From URNF01 sp045638005 (GTDB lineage: Bacteria; Bacillota; Clostridia; Oscillospirales; Acutalibacteraceae): a DNA stretch of 14,060 bases. The DNA is taken from assembly GCA_045638005.1 (NCBI GenBank), contig JAZUAN010000065.1, positions 1 through 14,060 on the forward strand. Reading direction: 5' to 3'. The notes under the pieces are model-generated. The model was not told the origin of the DNA, did not search any database, and was given only the letters and a program-made list of their open reading frames with translations. Position 1 is the first letter of the stretch, and the number at the start of each line of letters is the position of its first letter. The position numbers and the translations under genes are program-made. This document shows positions 6,195 through 13,197 of the stretch, piece by piece.

Positions 6195-7571
6195 TCACTC
6201 TTTTCTTTTGAATATCTGCTTTCTGAACAGGATTACGTTCATCACGGCAAAGAACGCGATAAAGATAACCAGCGTAAGAAGCGGTTTGGTTGGGGCGAGG
6301 GTAGCAAGAAGCATCATCGGGAAGCCAAATACGATTGCAGGGAAATTCTGATATACCAAATTATCCGCTGCTGGCGTTTTAAAATCGCCGTCAACCTCAC
6401 GCAAAAGGATGATACCGGTACTTGCCGTGCCGGTGAGCATGCCGTACATTGCAAGGAATTGTTCCTCCGGATATTCTTTGAACAGCGTTTTGGCTACAAT
6501 GCGGTTATACACGTAGGTAACAACCAAGCCGAAAACGCCGAGGATCAGCATAATACCCCAATACTTTTGGAGGACATCCAGTCTGATTGCCGCAATTCCG
6601 GCAACCACCATAATATCAAAGAAGAAATTACTCGCTCGCGTCATAAGGAAATTATTGGTATATTCCTTCTTGATTATGGACTTTTTCTTCAAAAAGTTCA
6701 TAATAGTTTTTATCAAAGATGCAGACAGCACACCGAGCAAGAAATTAAAGCCGTATATGGTGGCTTTCATACCGGGCAGCAATTCTCCAAGCAGATACAT
6801 AAGCAGATACGCTGCGACATACGCGACAAAAATCAAAGCGATCTGTATGGTCATCTTATCGATGCTTTCCTGCATCGGAATTTCATTGTCCGATTCTATT
6901 CTCTCGTTATTCAGTTTATCTTTATCACCCGAAATGCGGAGTTTGCCTCGCTTTTTCATGATGTTCAGGTGAATGACGCCTCCGAAGCTGGCACTCAAAA
7001 AACCAAACGCAGCAATCGTCAGCCCGAAGCTTTTTCCACCCGCAAAACCGTATTGGGTTTCATAGATATTGCCGTAATTGAGCGCTTGCCCCGTGCCTTG
7101 TCCGTAACCAAACGGCAACAGGATACCTGCCGCAGAGAAGAAATCGGTGATAACAAGAGCGGCAATACCGGTAATAGCCATGCCAACTATCGCTTGGATC
7201 AGATAGGTGGAAACCGTTGTAACACCGGTATTAAATATTTCCGTTGTGCGCTTTTTGGTCAGTTTATTGTTGGATGATTTGAAAGCGGATGCGATAAACC
7301 CGAGCGCTAAGGTGTGATATGTAATGATTTCGAGCGTAGCGGTGCCATTTCCGCCGAAAAGCGCAACATCAAACAGCACGTTCCCTGTAATCGCTTTATA
7401 TACAGCGGCAACTATAATAAGTGCCGTGCCGCCGAGAACCGATGTAGGAATGAGCGAGTTGCGTAAAATGGGGATTGCCTTTTTCAAAACATTGCCGACA
7501 AGCAAGCTGCCGAGCAACACCGCAAAGACAAATATGCTGCCCCACACATTAAAGTCCCAAAAATTTTCCAT
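6195..7571 (-). CDS. gltS: GltS-type sodium/glutamate symporter homologue (ESS family)
   Basis: This 458-residue integral membrane protein has about 10-12 hydrophobic segments in two halves, joined by a charged loop at about 205-240. The halves carry the paired glycine motifs of the ESS family: FGYGQGTGQALN (154-165) in the first half, and MLTGTASTGIILLREVD (378-394) in the second. The latter, with LLREVD, is close to the GltS signature. The first motif differs from the GHGTAA form of classical GltS, so the substrate may not be glutamate. GTG 7580 lies within the SD itself (AGAGGTG, 7584-7578). ATG 7571, six bases further on, is therefore taken as the start. The first 23 bases overlap the acyltransferase gene, and the next gene starts 4 bases after the stop. 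Sodium-driven uptake of an anionic amino acid or similar carboxylate is the expected role. Confidence 0.85.
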   Translation of the reverse strand: MENFWDFNVWGSIFVFAVLLGSLLVGNVLKKAIPILRNSLIPTSVLGGTALIIVAAVYKAITGNVLFDVALFGGNGTATLEIITYHTLALGFIASAFKSSNNKLTKKRTTEIFNTGVTTVSTYLIQAIVGMAITGIAALVITDFFSAAGILLPFGYGQGTGQALNYGNIYETQYGFAGGKSFGLTIAAFGFLSASFGGVIHLNIMKKRGKLRISGDKDKLNNERIESDNEIPMQESIDKMTIQIALIFVAYVAAYLLMYLLGELLPGMKATIYGFNFLLGVLSASLIKTIMNFLKKKSIIKKEYTNNFLMTRASNFFFDIMVVAGIAAIRLDVLQKYWGIMLILGVFGLVVTYVYNRIVAKTLFKEYPEEQFLAMYGMLTGTASTGIILLREVDGDFKTPAADNLVYQNFPAIVFGFPMMLLATLAPTKPLLTLVIFIAFFAVMNVILFRKQIFKRKE

Positions 7572-8769
7572 CTGTATCACCTCTGCTGATGTTTTTATGG
7601 CGGAAATAGATATTCACATATTTCAGCGCATTAAACCGCTTTTTGCCCTTCAACTGGTATATTTTGCCGTCGTGATAAATGTTGAGTTTGTTTCGGCCCA
7701 GGACCGACACCGCCGACACCTCGCAAAATGGGAATACGAGCGCATTTTCCTGCCCCTCATCAACTGTGACCCGATCTCCGTAAAGGCGGATAGAGGCCAT
7801 CTCGCGCAGCAACATCTTTTTTTGGTATACAATCACCTCTGAAAGATTTGCGGTATCACAGTACAGCGGCTCTTGTGTGTATTGGGTCACATCCAGTGAA
7901 CAGATAAACTCTTTTTGATAGTCATACCATTCGGTTACGTATGCAAACGGGAACGTATAACCTACACCGGTCAGCTTTTTATCTGCACCGTGTGCGATCT
8001 TTCGATGACATTTTTTACATTCGATCTCGTTGCCGTTGCTTTCAAATTCGGAAAGACCGCAATAAGGGCAAACGTAGATAGCCCGTTCGAGATATTCTGC
8101 CTGCTTATCAGATGCGAATATTCCATCCAAAACGCCTTCATTCACCATCAATCCGCTTTCGATGATGGCAAACAGTTCTTCGTTGGTCAACTTCTCATAT
8201 TCTTCCGGTTCTATCACGCGGGATACGTAGGAGTGGATTTTTCCTTTTCGGACGACATCGCTCCAACGGGGGTGCACGCCGTAACCGCCCTCAATGCGGT
8301 ACAGCACAATCGGCAGCTTCAACTTTCGCGCAAGGGAAGCAATGGCAGGACTCATATATTCAGTCTTGCCACTGTATGTACGGTTACCCTCGGGTGCTAT
8401 GGCTATGGTACCGCCCTCTCTCGCGACTCGGACACAGTTCATCACTGCTGAAACGTCGGTGGTCTGTTTCCTGATCGGAATAGGTGCCACAAGCCAGCGT
8501 ATCAACGATGAGACCCAACCGTTTGAGAAAATATCCTCGCTGGCAAGGTAGTATACCGGCCCCTTGAAAGACATGCCGGCAAAAAACTGATCAAACGGTG
8601 TTTGATGATTCATCAATATCAGATACGCGCGGTCGCCCTGTTCTTTGAAGCGATCTACCGTGATGCCATATTTCCATTTGGAATACGGATACAGCACCGC
8701 GAAAGCGATATTTCGCACAATGCGATGACGATATTTTATCCATTTTTTCTGCTTCTTCTTTTTCTGCAT
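7549..8769 (-). CDS. PlsC-like 1-acylglycerol-3-phosphate acyltransferase with zinc ribbon and PH-like C-terminal domain
   Basis: This 406-residue protein begins with a very basic tail and a hydrophobic stretch (about 18-30), then a PlsC/LPLAT domain (about 45-205). The catalytic H-X4-D is NHQTPFD (H55, D60). The glycerol-phosphate-binding EGNR-type motif is PEGNRTYSG (126-134), and GGTIAI precedes it. At 234-254 there is a zinc ribbon (C234, C237, C251, C254). Residues about 320-392 look like a small beta-rich PH/GRAM-like domain (RLYGDRVTV ... FCEVSAVSVLGRNKLNIY). Ordinary PlsC is about 240 residues, so the last 200 are an extension. Expected activity is acyl transfer to a lysophospholipid or related alcohol at the inner membrane face; the acceptor is unproven. 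The start ATG 8769 has AGAGG 5 bases upstream. It is the first gene of its operon, driven by the promoter at 8810-8838. Confidence 0.85.
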   Translation of the reverse strand: MQKKKKQKKWIKYRHRIVRNIAFAVLYPYSKWKYGITVDRFKEQGDRAYLILMNHQTPFDQFFAGMSFKGPVYYLASEDIFSNGWVSSLIRWLVAPIPIRKQTTDVSAVMNCVRVAREGGTIAIAPEGNRTYSGKTEYMSPAIASLARKLKLPIVLYRIEGGYGVHPRWSDVVRKGKIHSYVSRVIEPEEYEKLTNEELFAIIESGLMVNEGVLDGIFASDKQAEYLERAIYVCPYCGLSEFESNGNEIECKKCHRKIAHGADKKLTGVGYTFPFAYVTEWYDYQKEFICSLDVTQYTQEPLYCDTANLSEVIVYQKKMLLREMASIRLYGDRVTVDEGQENALVFPFCEVSAVSVLGRNKLNIYHDGKIYQLKGKKRFNALKYVNIYFRHKNISRGDTDGKFLGL

Positions 8770-8809
8770 TTTTACCTCTACATCGCCAATATTGTATTTA
8801 TATTATACT

Positions 8810-8838
8810 ATCATATCACATCCTTGCTATAAATTCAA
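8810..8838 (-). promoter_or_regulatory. Sigma-A-type promoter for the acyltransferase operon
   Basis: On the minus strand, TTGAAT (8838-8833), a 17-base spacer and TATGAT (8815-8810) with an upstream TG (extended -10) form a good housekeeping promoter. It sits about 40 bases upstream of the acyltransferase ATG. A second possible -10, TATAAT, lies a few bases further downstream with a poorer -35. Confidence 0.6.
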
Positions 8839-8885
8839 CCGCAGAACTCAAATCATCCGCCTTGCATACAACAGGGAGGACTTTT

Positions 8886-8984
8886 ATGTTGATATTTTTC
8901 CCAAGGTATAGTATAATTAAAAGGATAACGGCTTTATTACATATCTCTATGATATACAGATTTCGGGCAGGTGAAAAAGGTTGA
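8886..8984 (+). CDS. Possible 32-codon leader ORF overlapping the DUF1538 start
   Basis: ATG 8886 follows AGGGAGGA at 8873-8880 with a 5-base spacer, a better ribosome site than many real genes here. The frame encodes 32 residues starting MLIFFPRYSIIKRI, hydrophobic and basic, and stops at TGA 8982-8984, which overlaps the TTG start of the next gene (TTGA). The arrangement would suit translational coupling. Against it, the best promoter (8889-8917) lies inside the ORF, so a transcript starting there would not include its start. It would need an upstream promoter, for which only a weak extended -10 (TGCTATAAA, 8825-8833) is visible. Confidence 0.25.
   Translation: MLIFFPRYSIIKRITALLHISMIYRFRAGEKG
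8889..8917 (+). promoter_or_regulatory. Near-consensus sigma-A promoter for the DUF1538/PII operon
   Basis: TTGATA (8889-8894), a 17-base spacer and a perfect TATAAT (8912-8917) predict a transcript start near 8924, giving a leader of about 57 bases before the TTG start at 8981. No operator repeat is obvious. Confidence 0.8.
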
Positions 8985-10504
8985 AAGAATTATGGGAAAA
9001 GATCCGTGAGGCGCTCATTTCGGCGTTGCCGATTACGCTGATCGTATATTTGATGGCATTACTGCCCGTTTTTTCATTTAGCAATGGGGAACTTGTCAGT
9101 TTTACGATAGGTGCCGTGCTGCTGGTGCTTGGTATCGGCTTTTTCAATTTGGGCGCGGATATCGCTATGACCCCGATGGGCACCCACGTTGGTGCGGGCC
9201 TTTCTCGACAGAAAAAACCGGGGCTTTTGTTGATGGTCTGTTTCTTACTGGGTGTGCTCATCACCGTGGCGGAGCCTGATTTGCAGGTTCTGGCAAATCA
9301 GGTCAGTTCCATTATGAACGGAAAACTGCTCATTTATGTGGTTGGCTTCGGTGTTGGTGCGTTTTTGCTGGTTGCCATTCTGCGTATCGTATTCAACCAA
9401 CACCTTTCCACCTTTCTGATGCTTTTTTACATGCTGCTGTTCGCGTTATCGCTTTGCTTGGCGGTCAACGACAACCTCGACCTGTTGCCCATGGCGTTTG
9501 ATTCGGGCGGTGTGACCACGGGACCCATCACCGTTCCCTTCATCATGGCGCTCGGTGTCGGTATTTCCAGCGTTTTGGGTGACCGCCACAGCCACGAAAA
9601 CAGCTTCGGTCTCGTCGCTCTTTGCTCTATCGGTCCTATTTTGGCGGTATTGGTGCTGGGCATCTTTTCGGACAATAATCTCAGCTACACCGTAGATTAC
9701 GGCTCGGTGGGCGAAGATATCCTCGGCGCCTATTTTGACAATATCGGTCATGTGGCAAAGGAAGTTGCCATTGCCCTGGGCTTGATCGTTGTCTTCTTCG
9801 TGCTGTGTCAAATTTTCTTCTTAAAACTTCCTAAACGCCAACTTGTGAAAATCGGTACGGGTGTCGGATTTACATATTTGGGACTTGTTTTATTCCTTAC
9901 GGGTGTTAACGTCGGTTATATGCCCATGGGCTACAAAATAGGCACCCGGTTATCGCAGATGCATCCCGCACTGCTGGTGGGGATTGCGCTGGTGATAGGT
10001 ATTTTGGTGGTCTTGGCGGAGCCGGCTGTTCACGTGCTGAATACTCAGGTTGAGGAAGTGACCGGCGGCTACGTGAAAAAGAAATCCATGATGCTGGGGT
10101 TGTGCCTTGGTGTGGGCGCGGCGATAGCGCTCAGCGTGCTGCGTATCATCTTTGATTTTTCTTTGGTGTATTACATTATCCCCGGCTATTTTATCTCCCT
10201 GGCACTTTCCTTGTTCGTTCCCCCGGTGTATACAGCTATCGCGTTCGACTCGGGCGGTGTTGCCAGCGGCCCGATGACCTCCGGCTTTATTTTGCCGTTT
10301 GCGGTTGGTGTATGCGTGTCTCTGCAAGGGGAAAGCGCGGTACTGCGGGATGGTTTTGGCGTGGTGGCGTTGGTTGCAATGGCGCCGCTTATCACCATCC
10401 AACTTTTAGGTTTCAAGGCAATCGTTTCCAACAAGATTAAAGAACATCGCGCGATGAAGAGAATCTTGCAGGCGGATGACGAGCAGATTATCAATTTTAT
10501 GTAA
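8981..10504 (+). CDS. Tandem DUF1538 polytopic membrane protein, putative PII-linked transporter or channel
   Basis: The 507-residue protein is an internal duplication with a period of about 249 residues. Matching landmarks are MTPMGTHVGAGLS (63-75) with YMPMGYKIGTRLS (313-325), AEPDLQVLANQV (97-108) with AEPAVHVLNTQV (346-357), FDSGGVTTGP (173-182) with FDSGGVASGP (422-431), and SFGLVALCSIGP (208-219) with GFGVVALVAMAP (458-469). Each half has several membrane segments, and the conserved polar motifs (AEP, FDSGG) fall between hydrophobic stretches as in a pore or carrier. This is the DUF1538 family; I know of no established substrate. TTG 8981 is chosen because the SD AGGTG (8969-8973) precedes it and the nearby ATG and GTG are out of frame; the family-like amphipathic opening MKELWEKIREAL supports it. 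It is first in an operon with two PII-like genes, implying allosteric control by energy or nitrogen status. Confidence 0.85.
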   Translation: MKELWEKIREALISALPITLIVYLMALLPVFSFSNGELVSFTIGAVLLVLGIGFFNLGADIAMTPMGTHVGAGLSRQKKPGLLLMVCFLLGVLITVAEPDLQVLANQVSSIMNGKLLIYVVGFGVGAFLLVAILRIVFNQHLSTFLMLFYMLLFALSLCLAVNDNLDLLPMAFDSGGVTTGPITVPFIMALGVGISSVLGDRHSHENSFGLVALCSIGPILAVLVLGIFSDNNLSYTVDYGSVGEDILGAYFDNIGHVAKEVAIALGLIVVFFVLCQIFFLKLPKRQLVKIGTGVGFTYLGLVLFLTGVNVGYMPMGYKIGTRLSQMHPALLVGIALVIGILVVLAEPAVHVLNTQVEEVTGGYVKKKSMMLGLCLGVGAAIALSVLRIIFDFSLVYYIIPGYFISLALSLFVPPVYTAIAFDSGGVASGPMTSGFILPFAVGVCVSLQGESAVLRDGFGVVALVAMAPLITIQLLGFKAIVSNKIKEHRAMKRILQADDEQIINFM

Positions 10505-10530
10505 AGCTTGAATTTCGGGGAGGTAGGCAG

Positions 10531-10899
10531 ATGGCTAATATAGTCAATGAGGCAGCTATTAAGAAGCTGAAACTGGTGGTCACCGTTGTGGACCGTGCGA
10601 AAGCGGAATTTTACCTCGACGTACTGAGCCAATTTGAAGTCAATTTCCAGATGGCTACCGGCGGCCGAGGTACGGCACATTCCGAAATTTTGGATATGCT
10701 GGGGCTGACCGTTCACAAAGCCGTGTTGCTCAGCGTAGTGCGGGAGGATATGGTGCCACCCATTATGAAATGCCTGGAAAACAAATTTAAAACCATTCGC
10801 AAGGGCAAAGGTATCGCCTTTGCGGTACCCCTCTCGGGAGTGATCGGTGCAAATATGTACCAGTTCCTGAGCAACAACAAACTGAGCAGGGAGGATTGA
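10531..10899 (+). CDS. PII-like regulatory protein, first of pair
   Basis: This 122-residue protein has the ferredoxin-like beta-alpha-beta repeat of the PII superfamily: KLKLVVTVVDRAKAEFYLDVL at the start (strand and helix), a glycine-rich turn ATGGRGTAHSEILDMLG (42-58) where PII proteins have the GRG before the T-loop, a second beta-alpha unit VHKAVLLSVVREDMVPPIMKCLE (61-83), and a closing GIAFAVPLSGVIG (94-106). The T-loop is short and lacks the uridylylated Tyr region of GlnB/GlnK, so classical covalent control is unlikely. The SD GGGGAGG (10517-10523) precedes ATG 10531. It begins 26 bases after the DUF1538 gene, and the next gene follows 2 bases after its stop. Expected role: a trimeric sensor of nucleotides or another ligand that gates the DUF1538 protein; this is inferred from gene order. 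Confidence 0.78.
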   Translation: MANIVNEAAIKKLKLVVTVVDRAKAEFYLDVLSQFEVNFQMATGGRGTAHSEILDMLGLTVHKAVLLSVVREDMVPPIMKCLENKFKTIRKGKGIAFAVPLSGVIGANMYQFLSNNKLSRED

Positions 10900-10901
10900 C
10901 C

Positions 10902-11243
10902 ATGAAGACAAGAACACACGAGGTGATTTTTGCCATCGTTAACGCGGGATACGCGGAGGATGCGATGGACGTGGCGCGTGAGCACGGTGCCACGGGCGGT
11001 ACCATTATCAACGGTCGCGGTGTTGCGCGTGAGCAGGAAGCCGCCTTTTTTGGCATCACCATTCATTCGGAAAAAGAAGTTCTGATGATGGTGGTGGAAA
11101 AGAAAATCAGAGATGATATCCTCCATGCTTTGTATAAGCAGATGGGCATGCAGAAAAAAGCGCAGGGTATCATCTTTTCCCTGCCTGTATCCGACGTAGC
11201 GGGTCTTGTAAAGCTTCCCGATAAGGCGGATCCTAAAAAATAA
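10902..11243 (+). CDS. PII-like regulatory protein, second of pair
   Basis: This 113-residue protein has PII length. After the first strand (HEVIFAIVNAG, 6-16) and helix (YAEDAMDVAREHGA), a glycine-rich TGGTIINGRGVA (31-42) leads into FFGITIHSEKEVLMMVVEK (49-67), a second helix (69-83) and GIIFSLPVSDVAG (89-101). The closing motif resembles GIAFAVPLSGVIG of its neighbour, showing common fold, but overall the two differ enough that they are not a recent duplication. The start is ATG 10902, 6 bases after GGGAGGA (10889-10895). TTG 10896 abuts the SD and is rejected. The SD is inside the end of the previous gene, giving translational coupling and probably matched amounts. The two proteins may form mixed trimers or answer to different ligands; neither is shown by the sequence. 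Confidence 0.75.
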   Translation: MKTRTHEVIFAIVNAGYAEDAMDVAREHGATGGTIINGRGVAREQEAAFFGITIHSEKEVLMMVVEKKIRDDILHALYKQMGMQKKAQGIIFSLPVSDVAGLVKLPDKADPKK

Positions 11244-11254
11244 TACGCACAAAA

Positions 11255-11285
11255 AAACTGCGGCGTGATGTCCGCACCGCGGTTT
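11255..11285 (+). terminator. Possible hairpin terminator after the PII pair
   Basis: AAACTGCGG (11255-11263) pairs with CCGCGGTTT (11277-11285) over 9 bp with one G-T pair, around a 13-base loop. The run of T after the stem is poor (CAAATTCT), so termination may be partial and the transporter gene downstream may receive some read-through. A shorter alternative pairing TGCGG/CCGCA competes. Confidence 0.45.
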
Positions 11286-11336
11286 CAAATTCTAAATCGC
11301 ATCAATTTTTGTCGCCTAAGAAAGAGAGGAATGTTT

Positions 11337-12221
11337 ATGCAAAAGAAAATGGTGAAAGGATATATTTTCGCGATTTTAAGTGCGGTCATTTACGGCTGTA
11401 TGCCGCTGATGGCAAAGCATATTTATGCTGACGGCGTAAATCCGCTGACCCTTGTTTTTTTGCGCAATATTTTAGCTTTGCCCAGCCTTGCTATCCTGGC
11501 TTTTTGCGAGTATAAGACATTGAAGGTGCCGTTAAAAGAGATACCGAAAATCAGCTTGCTGTCGGTTATGGGCTGTTGCGTGACCCCCATTTTGCTTTTC
11601 AGCTCCTATACTTACATAAGCACCAGCACCGCGACGGTTTTTCATTTTGTCTATCCCTCGGTAGTGGTACTTATTGGGTTTGTCTTTTTCAAACGCAAGT
11701 TGTTACCCGCAACGCTTTTGAGCGTGATACTCTGCTTTGTGGGCATCTGCCTGTTTTATAACCCCACAGAGCCGCTGAATTTGAGCGGTGCAGCGCTGTC
11801 GTTGGCATCGGGTGTGACATTCGCCACATATGTTGTGATGCTGTCCAATTACAAAAACGAGAAGATCGCCGGATTTTTGTTCAGCTTTTACGTCGCGGCG
11901 GCAAGCAGCGTTACCACCTTTATCATGTGTATCGCGACCAATTCTTTGGCGCTGCCCCAATCGGCAATGGGTTGGATTTTGTGCGTGACCTTTGCGCTTT
12001 CGGTCACCACCGGTGCGGTCGTTTTGTTCCAGCAGGGCGCTTTCATTATCGGGGGTGAAAAAACGGCCATTCTCAGTGCTTTGGAGCCAATAACCGGGGT
12101 AGTTATTGGGGTACTGGCGTTTGGCGAATCGGCCGCACCGCGGGTTTTGGTTGGCTCTGTTTTCGTAATCAGCGCGAGTATTATTATTGCTGTAACCGAT
12201 ATGAAGAAAAAGGCGGCGTGA
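11337..12221 (+). CDS. EamA/DMT-family transporter
   Basis: This 294-residue protein has ten predicted membrane segments in two EamA repeats (about 8-140 and 150-287). The first repeat opens with GYIFAILSAVIYGCMPLMAK; the second carries the family's ILSALEPITGVVIGVLAFGE (245-264). The family exports or imports small metabolites such as amino acids and nucleobases; no substrate can be named. ATG 11337 is preferred over ATG 11331 because the SD AGAGAGGA (11323-11330) directly abuts 11331 and leaves a 6-base spacer to 11337. It follows the PII gene by 93 bases after a possible terminator. No clear promoter of its own was found, so read-through from the DUF1538/PII operon is possible. Confidence 0.85.
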   Translation: MQKKMVKGYIFAILSAVIYGCMPLMAKHIYADGVNPLTLVFLRNILALPSLAILAFCEYKTLKVPLKEIPKISLLSVMGCCVTPILLFSSYTYISTSTATVFHFVYPSVVVLIGFVFFKRKLLPATLLSVILCFVGICLFYNPTEPLNLSGAALSLASGVTFATYVVMLSNYKNEKIAGFLFSFYVAAASSVTTFIMCIATNSLALPQSAMGWILCVTFALSVTTGAVVLFQQGAFIIGGEKTAILSALEPITGVVIGVLAFGESAAPRVLVGSVFVISASIIIAVTDMKKKAA

Positions 12222-12222
12222 A

Positions 12223-12251
12223 TTTACTTTTTAAAATGTTTGTGTTACAAT
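12223..12251 (+). promoter_or_regulatory. Sigma-A-type promoter before the epimerase-like gene
   Basis: TTTACT (12223-12228), a 17-base spacer and TACAAT (12246-12251), with TG at 12243-12244 making an extended -10, starts just after the transporter stop. The expected transcript start is near 12258, about 30 bases before the GTG start. Confidence 0.6.
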
Positions 12252-12287
12252 AGCCGTATCGACAATAGTTGAGGAGGTATATATACT

Positions 12288-13130
12288 GTGAAGAAGGTTT
12301 TGATTGCCGGAAAGGGAAGCTATATCGGCGAATGCTTTAAACAGCACCTTGCAAAGGCGGGGGATGCGTATGCGGTAGAAGAACTGGACACCTTTGGTTT
12401 TGACAGCGCGGCGCATGATTTTAAAGCGTTCGATGCGGTGGTATGCGTTGCGGGCATTGCGCATATTAAAGAAACCGAGGACAATAAGGCGCTGTATTAT
12501 ACCGTCAACCGTGATTTAGTGGTAGACATTGCCAAGAAGGCGAAGGCGGACGGTGTACGCCATTTCGTGTTTTTGAGTTCTATGAGCGTTTACGGCAAGG
12601 AAAACGGCGTTATCACGCCGGACACCCTGCCGACCCCCAAAACCCACTACGGCATTTCCAAGCTACAGGCAGAAGAACAACTGTCAGCGCTGTGCGATGA
12701 CAATTTCAAAATCGCAGTATTGCGGCCGCCCATGGTGTACGGCAAAAATTGCAGAGGTAATTTCCAGACGGTGGTCAAAATCATCGACAAGCTGCCGGTG
12801 TTCCCGCTGGTGAAAAACGAGCGCAGTATGGTATATATCGATAACCTGTGCGAATTTATGAAGCTGTGTGTGGATGAGCAAAAAGAGGGCGTATTTTTCC
12901 CGCAAAACAAGCAGTATGTTGTGACTTCGCAGATGGCGAGAGCCATTGCACAGGAAAAGAACAAAAAGGTGTTTTTCAGTCGACTTTTGGGACTGGCGGT
13001 GTATCTTATCCGTCCGTTTGTATCCATGGCGAATAAAGCTTTTGGCAGTCTTGTATACGAGGGCACCGAAAAGGATGATTTCTCCTACTGCATTGTTGAT
13101 GAAAGAGAATCCTTTAAAAATTCTATCTGA
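12288..13130 (+). CDS. Extended-SDR NAD-dependent epimerase/dehydratase-like protein
   Basis: This 280-residue protein has an N-terminal Rossmann fold and the extended-SDR catalytic set: a Ser in LSSMSVYG (96-103) and Y121-X3-K125 in HYGISK. RPPMVYGKN (147-154) and the substrate-side motif SMVYIDNL (180-187) also match UDP-sugar epimerases and dehydratases. The cofactor loop reads AGKGSYIG (7-14), where the usual TGxxGxxG has Ser in place of the middle Gly. This variant is seen in some clostridial sugar-nucleotide epimerases. Likely substrate: a nucleotide sugar for surface polysaccharide; the exact sugar is unknown. At 280 residues it is shorter than GalE (about 330). The start is GTG 12288 with GAGGAGG at 12271-12277 (10-base spacer). 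It has its own promoter and ends at a strong terminator. Confidence 0.82.
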   Translation: MKKVLIAGKGSYIGECFKQHLAKAGDAYAVEELDTFGFDSAAHDFKAFDAVVCVAGIAHIKETEDNKALYYTVNRDLVVDIAKKAKADGVRHFVFLSSMSVYGKENGVITPDTLPTPKTHYGISKLQAEEQLSALCDDNFKIAVLRPPMVYGKNCRGNFQTVVKIIDKLPVFPLVKNERSMVYIDNLCEFMKLCVDEQKEGVFFPQNKQYVVTSQMARAIAQEKNKKVFFSRLLGLAVYLIRPFVSMANKAFGSLVYEGTEKDDFSYCIVDERESFKNSI

Positions 13131-13135
13131 GCAAT

Positions 13136-13197
13136 AAAAATCCCCCGCATGCAGAAATATTCTTAGCGAACATTTCTGCATACGGGGGGAATTTTTA
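13136..13197. terminator. Strong bidirectional terminator between convergent genes
   Basis: Arms CCCCCG, AT, GCAGAAAT (13142-13158) and ATTTCTGC, AT, CGGGGG (13172-13188) pair with one C-A mismatch around a 13-base loop. A run of A (13136-13140) on one side and T (13192-13196) on the other lets it work both ways. It ends the epimerase transcript (+) and the SGNH gene (-), whose TAA stop (13195-13197) is within the T run. Confidence 0.9.

Noticed and set aside
5985..7277. Long plus-strand open frame of 430 codons opposite the symporter and cysteine-rich membrane genes
   Set aside because: Its translation is low-complexity, rich in His, Gln, Arg and Lys, and has no family motif. It is the mirror of well-supported minus-strand membrane-protein genes and lacks a good ribosome site.
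8981..10504. Reading the duplicated DUF1538 gene as two fused separate transporters or a DNA-level repeat
   Set aside because: The repeat is visible only in protein motifs with ancient divergence, not as a recent DNA duplication; both halves are normal for the family.
9950..10917. Minus-strand open frames opposite the DUF1538 and PII genes
   Set aside because: They give charged, motif-free products and run across three genes with clear families and ribosome sites on the plus strand.
11244..11336. Riboswitch or regulatory RNA before the EamA gene
   Set aside because: Only one simple GC hairpin is visible; no recognisable aptamer core or further helices in 93 bases.
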